The position numbers and the translations under genes were made by a program. Below the pieces are notes generated by a model. It was given only the letters and a program-made list of their open reading frames with translations, was not told the DNA's origin and did no database searches. Positions 6,844-14,057 of a stretch of 14,820 nucleotides of DNA are shown in pieces; within the stretch, counting starts at the first letter, position 1; every line of letters starts with the position of its first letter. Source of the stretch: Kiritimatiellia bacterium (GTDB lineage Bacteria > Verrucomicrobiota > Kiritimatiellia > RFP12 > UBA3636); contig JAEDLN010000032.1 in the NCBI GenBank assembly GCA_016295275.1, forward strand, positions 1 to 14,820, in the 5' to 3' direction.

Positions 6844-7968
6844 ATGGTAGAACGACGCACCATGAAAATTATGTTACATACGGATATATACGGCGGGCAA
6901 GGTCTCTCTACGATTTGCATCGGAAGGGGGCTGTTGCGGCATATCGGACAGTTTGCGGCGCGGACGGTCAAGGGGCGTAAAGCGGTTGTTGTCAGCGACT
7001 CGAATGTAGGCAATCTGCATTTGGAGCCGGTATTGGCCTCCTTGAGGGAATCCGGCTTTTCGGCGGAGAGTGTCTGCGTGCCGGCCGGCGAGGATTCAAA
7101 ATCGCTTCAGATGCTATCGGTTCTGTGGAACACCTTCCACGGGTACGGGATTACGCGCACGGACTTGGTCGTTGCGTTGGGCGGCGGTGTCGTTGGCGAT
7201 TTGACAGGGTTTGCGGCTGCGACGTGGTTGCGGGGTGTCCGTGTCATTCAAGTTCCGACTTCGTTGTTGGCTTTTGTCGATTCTTCGATTGGCGGCAAGA
7301 CGGGGATCGATTTACCCTTTGGAAAGAATTTGGCGGGAGCCTTTTATCAGCCGCGTTGGGTCATTGGCGATCCGGATGTTTTGCGGACGCTGCCGGAGGC
7401 CGAGTTTGTACAAGGGATGGCGGAGGTCGTGAAATACGGATGCATTTTCGACAAAGCCTTCTTTGAAGACTTGGAGAAAGCGGCGGCGGAGGGTCCGCTC
7501 TCGGATTCTTTTGTGGAGCAAATGATTGCGAAGAGTGCCGGCTGGAAAGTGGATGTGGTCAATCGCGACGAGCGCGAGGGAGGCGTCCGGACGCTCTTGA
7601 ATTTCGGTCACACATTGGGACATGCGGCCGAGAAGGTGTTAGGCTACGGCTATGTTCCGCATGGTGTGGCGGTCGGGGTTGGCATGGTTGCCGCGGCCAA
7701 GCTGTCGGAAAAGCTGGGGCATGCGCAAGTCGGTTTGGCCGAGCGGATTGCCGCATTGCTCAAGGCGCTGAAGTTGCCGACGAGCATGGATGAAATTGGA
7801 AATGGGCTGTTTACAGCGGAAACGTTGTTTGAGGCGATGCTGTCGGACAAGAAGAAGTTAGGAGCGGATTTGCACTTTGTATTGTTGCATGGGATTGGCG
7901 AAGGCTTTGTCGCCCCACTGAAACCCGAATTCGTGCGCGATCTTCTTCCCGAGATTCTTTCGGTTTGA
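6844..7968 (+). CDS. aroB: 3-dehydroquinate synthase
   Basis: Second step of the shikimate pathway: converts DAHP to 3-dehydroquinate with NAD and a divalent metal, in the cytoplasm. The 374 residues (start ATG 6844) fit the family (about 360). Visible motifs: GGGVVGD (113-119, NAD site), PTSLLAFVDSSIGGKTGID (138-156), EVVKYG (194-199), NFGHTLGHA (253-261) and PHGVAVG (272-278). The metal ligands would be E194, H256 and H273. The frame is open upstream to 6709. I chose ATG 6844 because GGTGG precedes it at a suitable distance; ATG 6862 is the alternative. It is transcribed divergently from the zinc-finger gene. TAAAAT at 6732-6737 could be a -10 box but has no good -35. RNase D follows 33 bp later and may be co-transcribed. 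Confidence 0.96.
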   Translation: MVERRTMKIMLHTDIYGGQGLSTICIGRGLLRHIGQFAARTVKGRKAVVVSDSNVGNLHLEPVLASLRESGFSAESVCVPAGEDSKSLQMLSVLWNTFHGYGITRTDLVVALGGGVVGDLTGFAAATWLRGVRVIQVPTSLLAFVDSSIGGKTGIDLPFGKNLAGAFYQPRWVIGDPDVLRTLPEAEFVQGMAEVVKYGCIFDKAFFEDLEKAAAEGPLSDSFVEQMIAKSAGWKVDVVNRDEREGGVRTLLNFGHTLGHAAEKVLGYGYVPHGVAVGVGMVAAAKLSEKLGHAQVGLAERIAALLKALKLPTSMDEIGNGLFTAETLFEAMLSDKKKLGADLHFVLLHGIGEGFVAPLKPEFVRDLLPEILSV

Positions 7969-8001
7969 TATTCCGTTGCCACCGTTCTGCCATCCATTTC
8001 C

Positions 8002-9183
8002 ATGTATTCACGAGAAGCTTTTTTCCGTTTTTCGCATCTCTATCTCGATACGGAATTCAATTGGACGGACACGTACCATCCGAAACTTGCGCTGTTGCAA
8101 TGTTTGCCGGGAAACGGCTTTTCCGTTGAGAAGTTGCCGCAAACGTCGCCTCAGCGGATGAGTTTTGAAGCGGATGACGGAAAACTGGACCGGTGCATGC
8201 TGTTCGATCCGTTTCATCTATCGGGGAGCCTATTTTTGCCCCTTTTCGAAGATCCGGGTATCGTAAAGATTTTTCATGCCTGCCAGAGCGATTTGCAGGT
8301 GCTTCAAATCTGGAGTGGCAGTGCCTTCAGCAATGTTTTCGATACGCAGTTGGCCGCTTGTTTTTGCGATTTTCCGTATAGCATTTCGCTAGCCAAGCTG
8401 ACGGAAGCGCTTTTGGGTGTCACGCTTCCGAAAACCGAGACCTGTTCGGATTGGCTGCAACGTCCGCTGACGGAAAAGCAGATGCGGTATGGCGTCCAGG
8501 ACGTAGCGTATCTAGACGAAATTGTGGATGCGCTTTTCACCCTTTCGGATCGCTATGGAACGACCGGATGGATGCTGGAAGAAATGGAAACCTTTTGCCG
8601 GGATGTGGGTCAAATCGAAGAGGTTACGGCTGAGACGGCGTGGCGCAAGGTTCATATGTACTTCAATCCGAGATGTAAAAAACAGTTATTATCCGATCCG
8701 GAGCTTTTTCATCGGTTGTACATTCTGGCGGCGTGGCGAGAGGAGATTGCAAAGGAGAACAATGTGCCGCGTCGGCGTGTGGCATCGGACGGCTTTTTGG
8801 CGGATTCCGCGTTGCGTTTGCCTGTGGTACCGGTTCGAACGAGCCGTAAAAATCTCGACCCCCGGTTTTCCCGGGGATTTGACGGCGCGGTGCAACGGTG
8901 CAGAACCGAAAAGCCGTCGGAGGCGGAGCAGGCGATTTTCCGGCAGTTGAATGAGACGGATTTTAAGCGAATCGCTGCCTTGAAAGAACCGGTAAAGGAA
9001 ATGATGCGGCAATTGACCGAGCAGCTGAAGCCGTACCATATTCAGCCGCAGGTGTTTGCGACGCGGGACGATTTGCTTCGGTTGTTGTTGGATCCGGAGG
9101 ATCCGGAGAATCGGCTGAATATCGGCTGGCGGTATCGTGATTTTGGCGAGATGGTCGATCGGATCATGCCTACCGGAGTGTAG
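8002..9183 (+). CDS. rnd: Ribonuclease D-like 3'-5' exonuclease
   Basis: Predicted 3'-5' exoribonuclease trimming tRNA and other structured RNA precursors. The 393 residues compare with 375 for E. coli RNase D. The DEDDy exonuclease domain (about 10-185) shows Exo I LDTEF (D16, E18), Exo II FHACQSDLQVL (D97) and Exo III Y163-GVQ-D167-VAYL, so all four acidic residues and the tyrosine are present. An HRDC domain follows (about 234-300: LYILAAWREEIAKENN, then VPRRRVASDGFLADSAL). A second HRDC-like segment ends in NIGWRYRDFG (373-382), like the GWR..l.G ending of RNase D. Start ATG 8002 has no clear Shine-Dalgarno sequence. Position 33 bp after aroB suggests co-transcription without a known functional link. 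A tRNA gene occurs 3 kb downstream, but that is probably coincidence. Confidence 0.93.
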   Translation: MYSREAFFRFSHLYLDTEFNWTDTYHPKLALLQCLPGNGFSVEKLPQTSPQRMSFEADDGKLDRCMLFDPFHLSGSLFLPLFEDPGIVKIFHACQSDLQVLQIWSGSAFSNVFDTQLAACFCDFPYSISLAKLTEALLGVTLPKTETCSDWLQRPLTEKQMRYGVQDVAYLDEIVDALFTLSDRYGTTGWMLEEMETFCRDVGQIEEVTAETAWRKVHMYFNPRCKKQLLSDPELFHRLYILAAWREEIAKENNVPRRRVASDGFLADSALRLPVVPVRTSRKNLDPRFSRGFDGAVQRCRTEKPSEAEQAIFRQLNETDFKRIAALKEPVKEMMRQLTEQLKPYHIQPQVFATRDDLLRLLLDPEDPENRLNIGWRYRDFGEMVDRIMPTGV

Positions 9184-9449
9184 GTCGGCTGTGTGGAGTC
9201 CCGAGGGCAATGGCGCGCTACCGCGGGCAGCGACCGGCAGTCGGTACGGTTTTGCGCCATTCATGCCATCTGCGGGTGCGAATTGCCTCTAGTCATATTT
9301 TCCAAAATTGGGATAAACGATCCGTACTTTTCAAAATGCCTTAGAACGTGAAGGGGATTCGTTCTTTCTCGCAAACCGGAGAATGTTCGAAGACTTTTTG
9401 GGAGGCGCACAAGATTTTTTTGGGGGGAGGCCTGTTTTTGGGGAATAAC
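9184..9449 (+). other. Intergenic region with inverted repeats, no gene seen
   Basis: No convincing reading frame. AATGGCGC (9209-9216) pairs with GCGCCATT (9254-9261), and inside it TACCG (9219-9223) pairs with CGGTA (9242-9246), giving a nested stem right after the RNase D stop. A smaller hairpin AGAACG (9343-9348) with CGTTCT (9360-9365) is followed by TTCTC. These may end the aroB-rnd message, though neither has a strong T-tail. G- and T-rich runs at 9414-9442 precede the next promoter. Confidence 0.4.
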
Positions 9450-9478
9450 TTGTCCAGGCGGGTTTTCTCTGTTACACT
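9450..9478 (+). promoter_or_regulatory. Candidate sigma-70 promoter for the ACT-ligase-HTH operon
   Basis: TTGTCC (9450-9455) and TACACT (9473-9478), each 4 of 6 to consensus, are exactly 17 bp apart. Transcription would start near 9485. A strong Shine-Dalgarno GAGGAGG (9497-9503) follows, ten bases before the ATG at 9514. Confidence 0.5.
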
Positions 9479-9513
9479 CTGTCATAACCATTCAACGAGG
9501 AGGTTTTTTTCGT

Positions 9514-9951
9514 ATGTCGATCCGTCAGATTTCTCTTTTTCTGGAAAACAAGCCGGGCCATCTCGGTGCGATTTGCAAAACCATTGCCGATGCAAAGGTC
9601 AATTTGCTTGCCATTTCCATTGCCGAAGCGTCTGGATTCGGCATAGTCCGGTTGATTGCGCAATCGCCCGATCAGGCCATTGAAGCGCTGAAGAGCGCGG
9701 GATTTTCCGTCAATGTCCGCGAAGTGACGGCGGTCCGCGTTCCGGATCAAGCCGGTGGCATTGCCGGGGTTCTCGGTATTTTGGATCCGGAAGGCGTCAA
9801 CATCGAGTATCTCTATTCCTTCGGGACGCATTTCCATGGCGAAGGCGCATTGCTCGTTTTCCGTTTCGATGACGCCTCAAAGGCGGAGAAGCTTCTCTTG
9901 GAAGCCGGCATGGAATTGGCGGACGAGAAGCAGTTTGCAGCGTCCAAGTAG
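9514..9951 (+). CDS. Tandem ACT-domain protein
   Basis: Small cytoplasmic protein (145 residues) made of two ACT domains in a row, at about 3-68 (QISLFLENKPGHLGAICKTI) and 70-140 (VTAVRVPDQAGGIAGVLGIL). ACT domains bind amino acids and small ligands; no enzyme domain is attached. In many bacteria and archaea stand-alone tandem ACT proteins sit beside phenylacetate-CoA ligase genes (family knowledge), and here an AMP-forming acyl-CoA ligase follows after 47 bp. This suggests a ligand-sensing partner of the ligase, possibly for aromatic or branched amino acid breakdown products; that role is inference. Start ATG 9514 is supported by a GAGGAGG ribosome-binding site and the upstream promoter. The region is homogeneous and shows no sign of damage. 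Confidence 0.9.
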   Translation: MSIRQISLFLENKPGHLGAICKTIADAKVNLLAISIAEASGFGIVRLIAQSPDQAIEALKSAGFSVNVREVTAVRVPDQAGGIAGVLGILDPEGVNIEYLYSFGTHFHGEGALLVFRFDDASKAEKLLLEAGMELADEKQFAASK

Positions 9952-9998
9952 GGTTCATTTATTGATTCAAGGTGTGAAAACGCAATCTCTTATCATCC

Positions 9999-11675
9999 AT
10001 GCTCGTCGATAAACCATTGCCGGAAGTGCTGGCGGAAAATGCTCGCCTCTATTCTTCCGAGACCGCCCTTGTCGAAATCAATCCTCAGGAGCTGGAGGAT
10101 CGCCATACGACTTGGAAAGAATATTCGCTCATCGAGAGTTCGACCATCGATGCCTTTCGCAGCGAGCTCACTTGGGCGGCCTTTGACGAAAAGGCGAATC
10201 GTTTTGCAAACTTTTTGCTTACGCGCAATATCCGGCGCGGCGACAAGGTTGCGATTTTGCTGATGAACTGTCTGGAGTGGCTGCCGGTGTATTTTGGCAT
10301 TCTCCGGGCGGGGGCAATGGCGGTTCCGCTGAACTTTCGGTATACGGCGGAGGAAATCCGGTATTGTCTGGAGCTTTCGGATGCGTCGATGCTCGTCTTC
10401 GGACCGGAATTCACGGGGCGCGTCGAGAGCATTGCGGAGCAGGCGAAGAATATCCGCGGCTTTTTCTATGTCGGCGACGATTGTCCGACATTTGCCGAGC
10501 GGTATGGGGCGCTGGTTTCGTATTGCTCCTCCAAGGCCCCCGAGATTCCGTTGCGTCTTGAAGACGATGCGGCGGTCTATTTTTCTTCCGGAACGACAGG
10601 CTTTCCGAAAGCAATCGTCTTGACGCATCGCTGTCTTGCCCATGCGGCCGCTGCGGAACGCGCCCACCATGGGCAGACGCACGACGATGTGTTTCTCTGC
10701 ATTCCGCCGCTATACCACACGGGGGCCAAAATGCATTGGTTCGGCAGTCTTCTTGCGGGAGGAAAGGCCGTGCTGTTGCGTGGCGTCAAGCCGGAATGGA
10801 TCCTTCGGGCCGTTTCGGAAGAGCATTGTTCGATTGTGTGGCTTCTCGTACCATGGGCGCAGGATATTTTGGATTCCATCGACCGAGGGGAGCTGCAGCT
10901 CGAGGATTACCGTCTTTCGCAATGGCGTCTGATGCACATTGGCGCGCAACCGGTTCCGCCGTCGTTGGTTCAGCGGTGGAGGAACATCTTCCCGGGTCAT
11001 GCCTACGACACCAATTACGGGTTATCCGAATCGACCGGTCCCGGATGTGTTCATTTGGGAGTCGAAAACGTCGATCATGTCGGTGCGATCGGCGTTCCCG
11101 GATTTGGTTGGGAGGTTCGCGTGGTCGATTCTTCCCGCCGAGCCGTTCCGGCGGGCGATGTGGGCGAGTTGGCGGTTCGCGGACCGGGCGTTATGCGCGA
11201 GTACTACAAGGATCCGAAGGCAACGGACGAGGTTCTAGACAAGGACGGCTGGCTATATACGGGCGATATGGCGAAGGTAGAGGATGGGTTCATCTATCTG
11301 GTCGATCGCAAAAAGGACGTCATCATTTCGGGTGGGGAGAATCTGTATCCGGTGCAGATTGAGGATTATCTGCGGGCGCATCCGGCCATCAAGGACGTTG
11401 CCGTCATTGGATTGCCGGACGTCCGCCTCGGTGAGATTGCCGCGGCGATTATCGAAATCAAGGAAGGCGAGAAACTGGACGAGGCGGGCGTCGATGCGTT
11501 TTGTCATGGATTGCCCCGCTACAAGCGGCCTCGCAAGGTTATTTTTGCAAAGGTTCCGCGCAACCCGACCGGCAAGATCGAGAAGCCGAAGCTGCGCAAG
11601 CGGTATTGCGGCGAAAGTCTGGTGGCACAGCAATTCGAATTGGCGGCTTCGCATCGCACTGCCGAAGGAAAGTGA
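9999..11675 (+). CDS. AMP-forming acyl-CoA synthetase (class I adenylate-forming enzyme)
   Basis: Activates a carboxylic acid with ATP to an acyl-adenylate and then to the CoA thioester; cytoplasmic. 558 residues. Core motifs: phosphate-binding SSGTTGFPK (196-204), IPPLYHTGAK (235-244), YGLSEST (340-346), WLYTGD (418-423), the hinge DRKKD (436-440), SGGENLYPVQIED (444-456) and the C-terminal catalytic lysine K526 in PTGKIEK. All catalytic positions appear intact. It looks like the medium/long-chain or aromatic acyl-CoA synthetase group rather than PaaK; the acid used cannot be told. The insertion around 28-58 between N-terminal motifs is somewhat long. Start ATG 9999 lacks a clear Shine-Dalgarno sequence, and no better in-frame start was seen. 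It lies 47 bp after the ACT gene and 9 bp before the HTH gene. Confidence 0.93.
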   Translation: MLVDKPLPEVLAENARLYSSETALVEINPQELEDRHTTWKEYSLIESSTIDAFRSELTWAAFDEKANRFANFLLTRNIRRGDKVAILLMNCLEWLPVYFGILRAGAMAVPLNFRYTAEEIRYCLELSDASMLVFGPEFTGRVESIAEQAKNIRGFFYVGDDCPTFAERYGALVSYCSSKAPEIPLRLEDDAAVYFSSGTTGFPKAIVLTHRCLAHAAAAERAHHGQTHDDVFLCIPPLYHTGAKMHWFGSLLAGGKAVLLRGVKPEWILRAVSEEHCSIVWLLVPWAQDILDSIDRGELQLEDYRLSQWRLMHIGAQPVPPSLVQRWRNIFPGHAYDTNYGLSESTGPGCVHLGVENVDHVGAIGVPGFGWEVRVVDSSRRAVPAGDVGELAVRGPGVMREYYKDPKATDEVLDKDGWLYTGDMAKVEDGFIYLVDRKKDVIISGGENLYPVQIEDYLRAHPAIKDVAVIGLPDVRLGEIAAAIIEIKEGEKLDEAGVDAFCHGLPRYKRPRKVIFAKVPRNPTGKIEKPKLRKRYCGESLVAQQFELAASHRTAEGK

Positions 11676-11684
11676 GGAAGAAGA

Positions 11685-12302
11685 ATGGAAGACCTGTATC
11701 TGGAAGGTTTTGCCGAAGGTCGTCGTTCGATGGCGCGGTCGATTGCCTTGAAATTGCAGGGTAGTCTTCCGGACGAGGAATTGGCTTCTCTTCTCGGGCT
11801 TGATCTCGAGGGACTTTCCGCCTTATTGGCTCCTGTCGTTGCGATCCCGGAAGAAAAAACGGAAGATGACGGCAAGGCGGATCCCGCGCCCTTTTCGGCA
11901 ACGCGTCCGCTTCCGGGGCATAAGCTGGTAGAGCCGGCATTTGTGCGGATTGTGCGGGTTGCGCGCAATCTTACCCAGAGTGAGCTTGCCCGGATATTGG
12001 GTGTTCATCCCCGTACGGTTTGCGAGTGGGAAAATGCCGTACATCCCTGCCGGATTCGCACGGAGACATATGGGCGATTGTCGGATTTGGCGGCATCGGT
12101 GACGGCTCCGGACCGGATACGGGCCGAAGCGGCGCATGCGGCACCGGCTTTATCGGGCCAAAGTTCTCCCGAGTTGCCGCTTTTCCCTACGGTGACGGCT
12201 CCGGCGGTTCTTGCCGATTCGGCGGAAGATGCTCCAAAAGACGAACCGATGGAAGCGGTTGCGGAACCTTCTTCGGACGAACTGTCGGACGTTCCGTTTT
12301 AA
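11685..12302 (+). CDS. XRE-like helix-turn-helix protein with an SSB-like C-terminal tip
   Basis: 205 residues, probably DNA-binding, target unknown. Residues 1-50 (GFAEGRRSMARSIALKLQ, then LASLLGLDLEGLSALL) resemble the helical tails found on Rpn/PD-(D/E)XK-type proteins. Residues 84-137 form an XRE/Cro-type domain, with the recognition region in TQSELARILGVHPRTVCEWEN. The rest (138-205) is Ala/Pro/Glu-rich and probably disordered, ending ELSDVPF, which resembles the acidic D-x-PF tip of single-stranded DNA-binding protein. The start is supported by GAGGAAG (11674-11680) just before ATG 11685. The gene begins 9 bp after the ligase stop, so translational coupling is likely, and it may regulate its own operon (inference). 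It is followed by an 18-bp palindrome. Confidence 0.85.
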   Translation: MEDLYLEGFAEGRRSMARSIALKLQGSLPDEELASLLGLDLEGLSALLAPVVAIPEEKTEDDGKADPAPFSATRPLPGHKLVEPAFVRIVRVARNLTQSELARILGVHPRTVCEWENAVHPCRIRTETYGRLSDLAASVTAPDRIRAEAAHAAPALSGQSSPELPLFPTVTAPAVLADSAEDAPKDEPMEAVAEPSSDELSDVPF

Positions 12303-12314
12303 TCGGTACCCGAC

Positions 12315-12332
12315 GGCGCCATCGATGGCGCC
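12315..12332. repeat. Perfect 18-bp palindrome after the HTH gene
   Basis: GGCGCCATCGATGGCGCC is fully self-complementary and begins 12 bases after the HTH stop codon. No T-run follows on either side, so it is not a standard terminator. It could be a processing or pausing hairpin, or a dyad operator for a dimeric regulator such as the neighbouring HTH protein (inference). Confidence 0.7.
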
Positions 12333-12412
12333 AAACCACCGGCGGCTCCGGCGAGTTCCCATGGAGTCGGGAGACGCGGCAGCATAATTGGACGGCGGGG
12401 GCGGAAAGAGGC

Positions 12413-12441
12413 TTGGCAAAACAGAGCAATTCGGGTAGACT
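12413..12441 (+). promoter_or_regulatory. Candidate sigma-70 promoter for tRNA-Ser
   Basis: TTGGCA (12413-12418, 5 of 6) and TAGACT (12436-12441, 4 of 6) are 17 bp apart, ending 24 bases before the tRNA 5' end. The G+C-rich bases right after the -10 box (CGCG near 12443) look like a mild discriminator. Confidence 0.55.
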
Positions 12442-12465
12442 TCGCGATATTGTTTTCTTCTGTAA

Positions 12466-12553
12466 GGAGGGATGGCGGAGTGGTCGAACGCGGCGGTCTT
12501 GAAAACCGTTGAGGCGCAAGTCTCCGGGGGTTCGAATCCCTCTCCCTCCGCCA
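12466..12553 (+). tRNA. tRNA-Ser (anticodon UGA)
   Basis: 88-nt cloverleaf with encoded CCA. The acceptor stem is GGAGGGA (12466-12472) with TCCCTCC (12543-12549), discriminator G12550 and CCA 12551-12553. The anticodon stem-loop is GCGGT-CTTGAAA-ACCGT with anticodon TGA at 12500-12502, reading UCA codons. The long class II variable arm (about 12510-12525) fits serine. The T-loop is TTCGAAT. Confidence 0.97.
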
Positions 12554-12796
12554 TAATTTCCCCTTAACGAATATCAAACGGCTTACGGATGTCTGCGGCG
12601 TACCGCGAGAAAATGACCAAGGTCGCGTAAGATCAAAATCCGAAAACAGGGAAAGAACTTCATCGGGTGGCTTGACGTCTTCTCGGATCATCTTTCCAAG
12701 TGCGTTTTTCCCTTTGTTTTGATATGTTGCGTTCTGTCTTTTCACGGAAGGTTCTTTTTTGAAAAGGGAACGCTGCATAAGCAATGAGGACGTTTG

Positions 12797-13643
12797 ATGA
12801 ACGTTGAACGGCAATTCAGTGATTACGTCAGGAAATTGAATGTGACGGGCAGCAATAAAGCCGACTCGTATATTCGTGCCATCGGTTATGCCAACACGAT
12901 GCTGAAGGGCTTCGGCGGAAAGTTCCAGAATATCGGCGATATCTTTTCAATCGATTCCGTTGATCAGCTCAAGGCACTTCACGAGTTTTTGCTTAGCGAA
13001 GGCTGCGAAAGGGGATTCGAGCCTGCTGCTCAAAGCGAACGTTCCTCCGAGTTATCTCAAGAACCGCTTTTGCACAGCGGCGTTGCGTTCGTTGATCGGT
13101 TTTCGTTTGGCGTTGGCACGAGAAGCGGAGATTCTCGATAGACTCGTCCGGGGCGAGAGTCCTGCGCGTATTGAGTAGGCTTTTGAGAGTTCATTGCCCG
13201 AGGCCGAATTCTTCTTGGAGAGCAAGGTCAGTCCAACGTCAAAACGGGGCACGGAGGAATTGGAGCACCTTCATCGCGTCCAGAATCTACGTACTTTCCG
13301 TCGGATCGTTTTGCAAAACTTCAACAATGCGTGTTGCGTGAGCGGGCTTGACATTGTCGACACGCTTCGGGCGTGTCCGATTGTGCCGGACAAGTCAACC
13401 TACTCTCCGGAGAACGCGCTTTGTCTCGCGGCCACTTACGCGGCGGCATTCCGTCATCATCTCATCACGTTTGACGAGGACATGCGCTTTGTGCTATCCC
13501 CGTCCTTGTCCGATCATGCCACCGGCGATGCTTTCCGCTATACATTCAAGGCATACGAAGGGCAACGTATGCTTCCGGCCCGTTTCATTCAGCCGTCCGA
13601 AGCATTGATGCAGATGCATCGCGAGCATCTTGTCGCGGGCTAG
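12797..13643 (+). pseudogene. Decayed HNH endonuclease (restriction-type)
   Basis: Reads as one HNH_2-type endonuclease broken by several lesions. Part 1 (ATG 12797, GAGGA at 12786-12790) runs to about LHEFLLSE near 13000. The homologous continuation AAKGDSSLLLKANVPPSYLKN is in the next frame, and removing one G near 13001 would join them. This second part ends in an in-frame TAG at 13176-13178 (RIE*AFESS; CAG to TAG would restore Gln). It then continues in the same frame to 13643 with the HNH region CCVSGLDIVDTLRACPIVPD, SPENALCLAATYAAAFRHHLITFDED. In the family the first segment normally reads (S/C)HIVP; here the catalytic His is Pro, while the Asn (PENAL) and last His are kept. The N-terminal half would be the DNA-target part. 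It lies 243 bp after tRNA-Ser. The family is inferred from the HNH block; sequencing error could explain the frameshift but not all lesions easily. Confidence 0.8.
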
Positions 13644-14000
13644 CATTTTGAAGGCGCGACTAAGGCACCGGGGGCTTTACCGGTGCGAGCACAGTCGCCG
13701 CACTTGAGCGGATCGGCATTAGGTGCATTCCAGGCAGGAAGCATTGGAAGCTCGAATACGCCGACATAAGAATGCCAATGTCGAAAAAACCGTCCGATTA
13801 TCGTTCCGCGCAGAATTGCGCCTCGGATATGGCGAATCGGTGTTTCTGATTTCAATTTTTGAGCAGCTGTTCTATTTTTGACGGAATAAGGCGTCGATAA
13901 CGCCACGATTATCAGTGTTTTTGCATTGGCATGGTGTTTGCTACGGTAAAAGCCAAACAAGGTGAACCGATTCCAAGGATGAACAATGCCATTGAAAGTT
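13644..14000. other. Intergenic stretch, no convincing gene
   Basis: A hairpin GCACCGG (13665-13671) with CCGGTGC (13680-13686) follows the HNH relic, and GGCGT/ACGCC pairs around 13892-13906, neither with a good T-tail. A minus-strand frame (13640-13960) ends in a Cys-containing stretch (KCGDCARTGKAPG) but has a TTG start, no ribosome-binding site and no recognisable domain, so I do not call it. Base composition becomes AT-rich towards 13850-14040. Confidence 0.4.
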
Positions 14001-14029
14001 TTACCAGATGTGTCAAAATATGATATAAT
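14001..14029 (+). promoter_or_regulatory. Strong candidate extended -10 promoter for the sigma-54 activator
   Basis: TATAAT (14024-14029) is a perfect -10 box with the extended TGN motif directly before it (14021-14023). TTACCA (14001-14006, 4 of 6) lies 17 bp upstream. Transcription would start near 14036, with GAGGA (14045-14049) as ribosome-binding site before ATG 14058. Confidence 0.7.
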
Positions 14030-14057
14030 ATGTCCCGAAACGATGAGGACATGTTAT

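Noticed and set aside
12554..12796. Attachment-site repeat of the tRNA-Ser 3' end downstream
   Set aside because: No second copy of the tRNA 3' sequence found by eye up to the window end, and no integrase gene.
13640..13960. Minus-strand 106-residue frame with CGDCARTGKAPG
   Set aside because: TTG start, no ribosome-binding site, no recognisable domain; could be a relic but not supportable.
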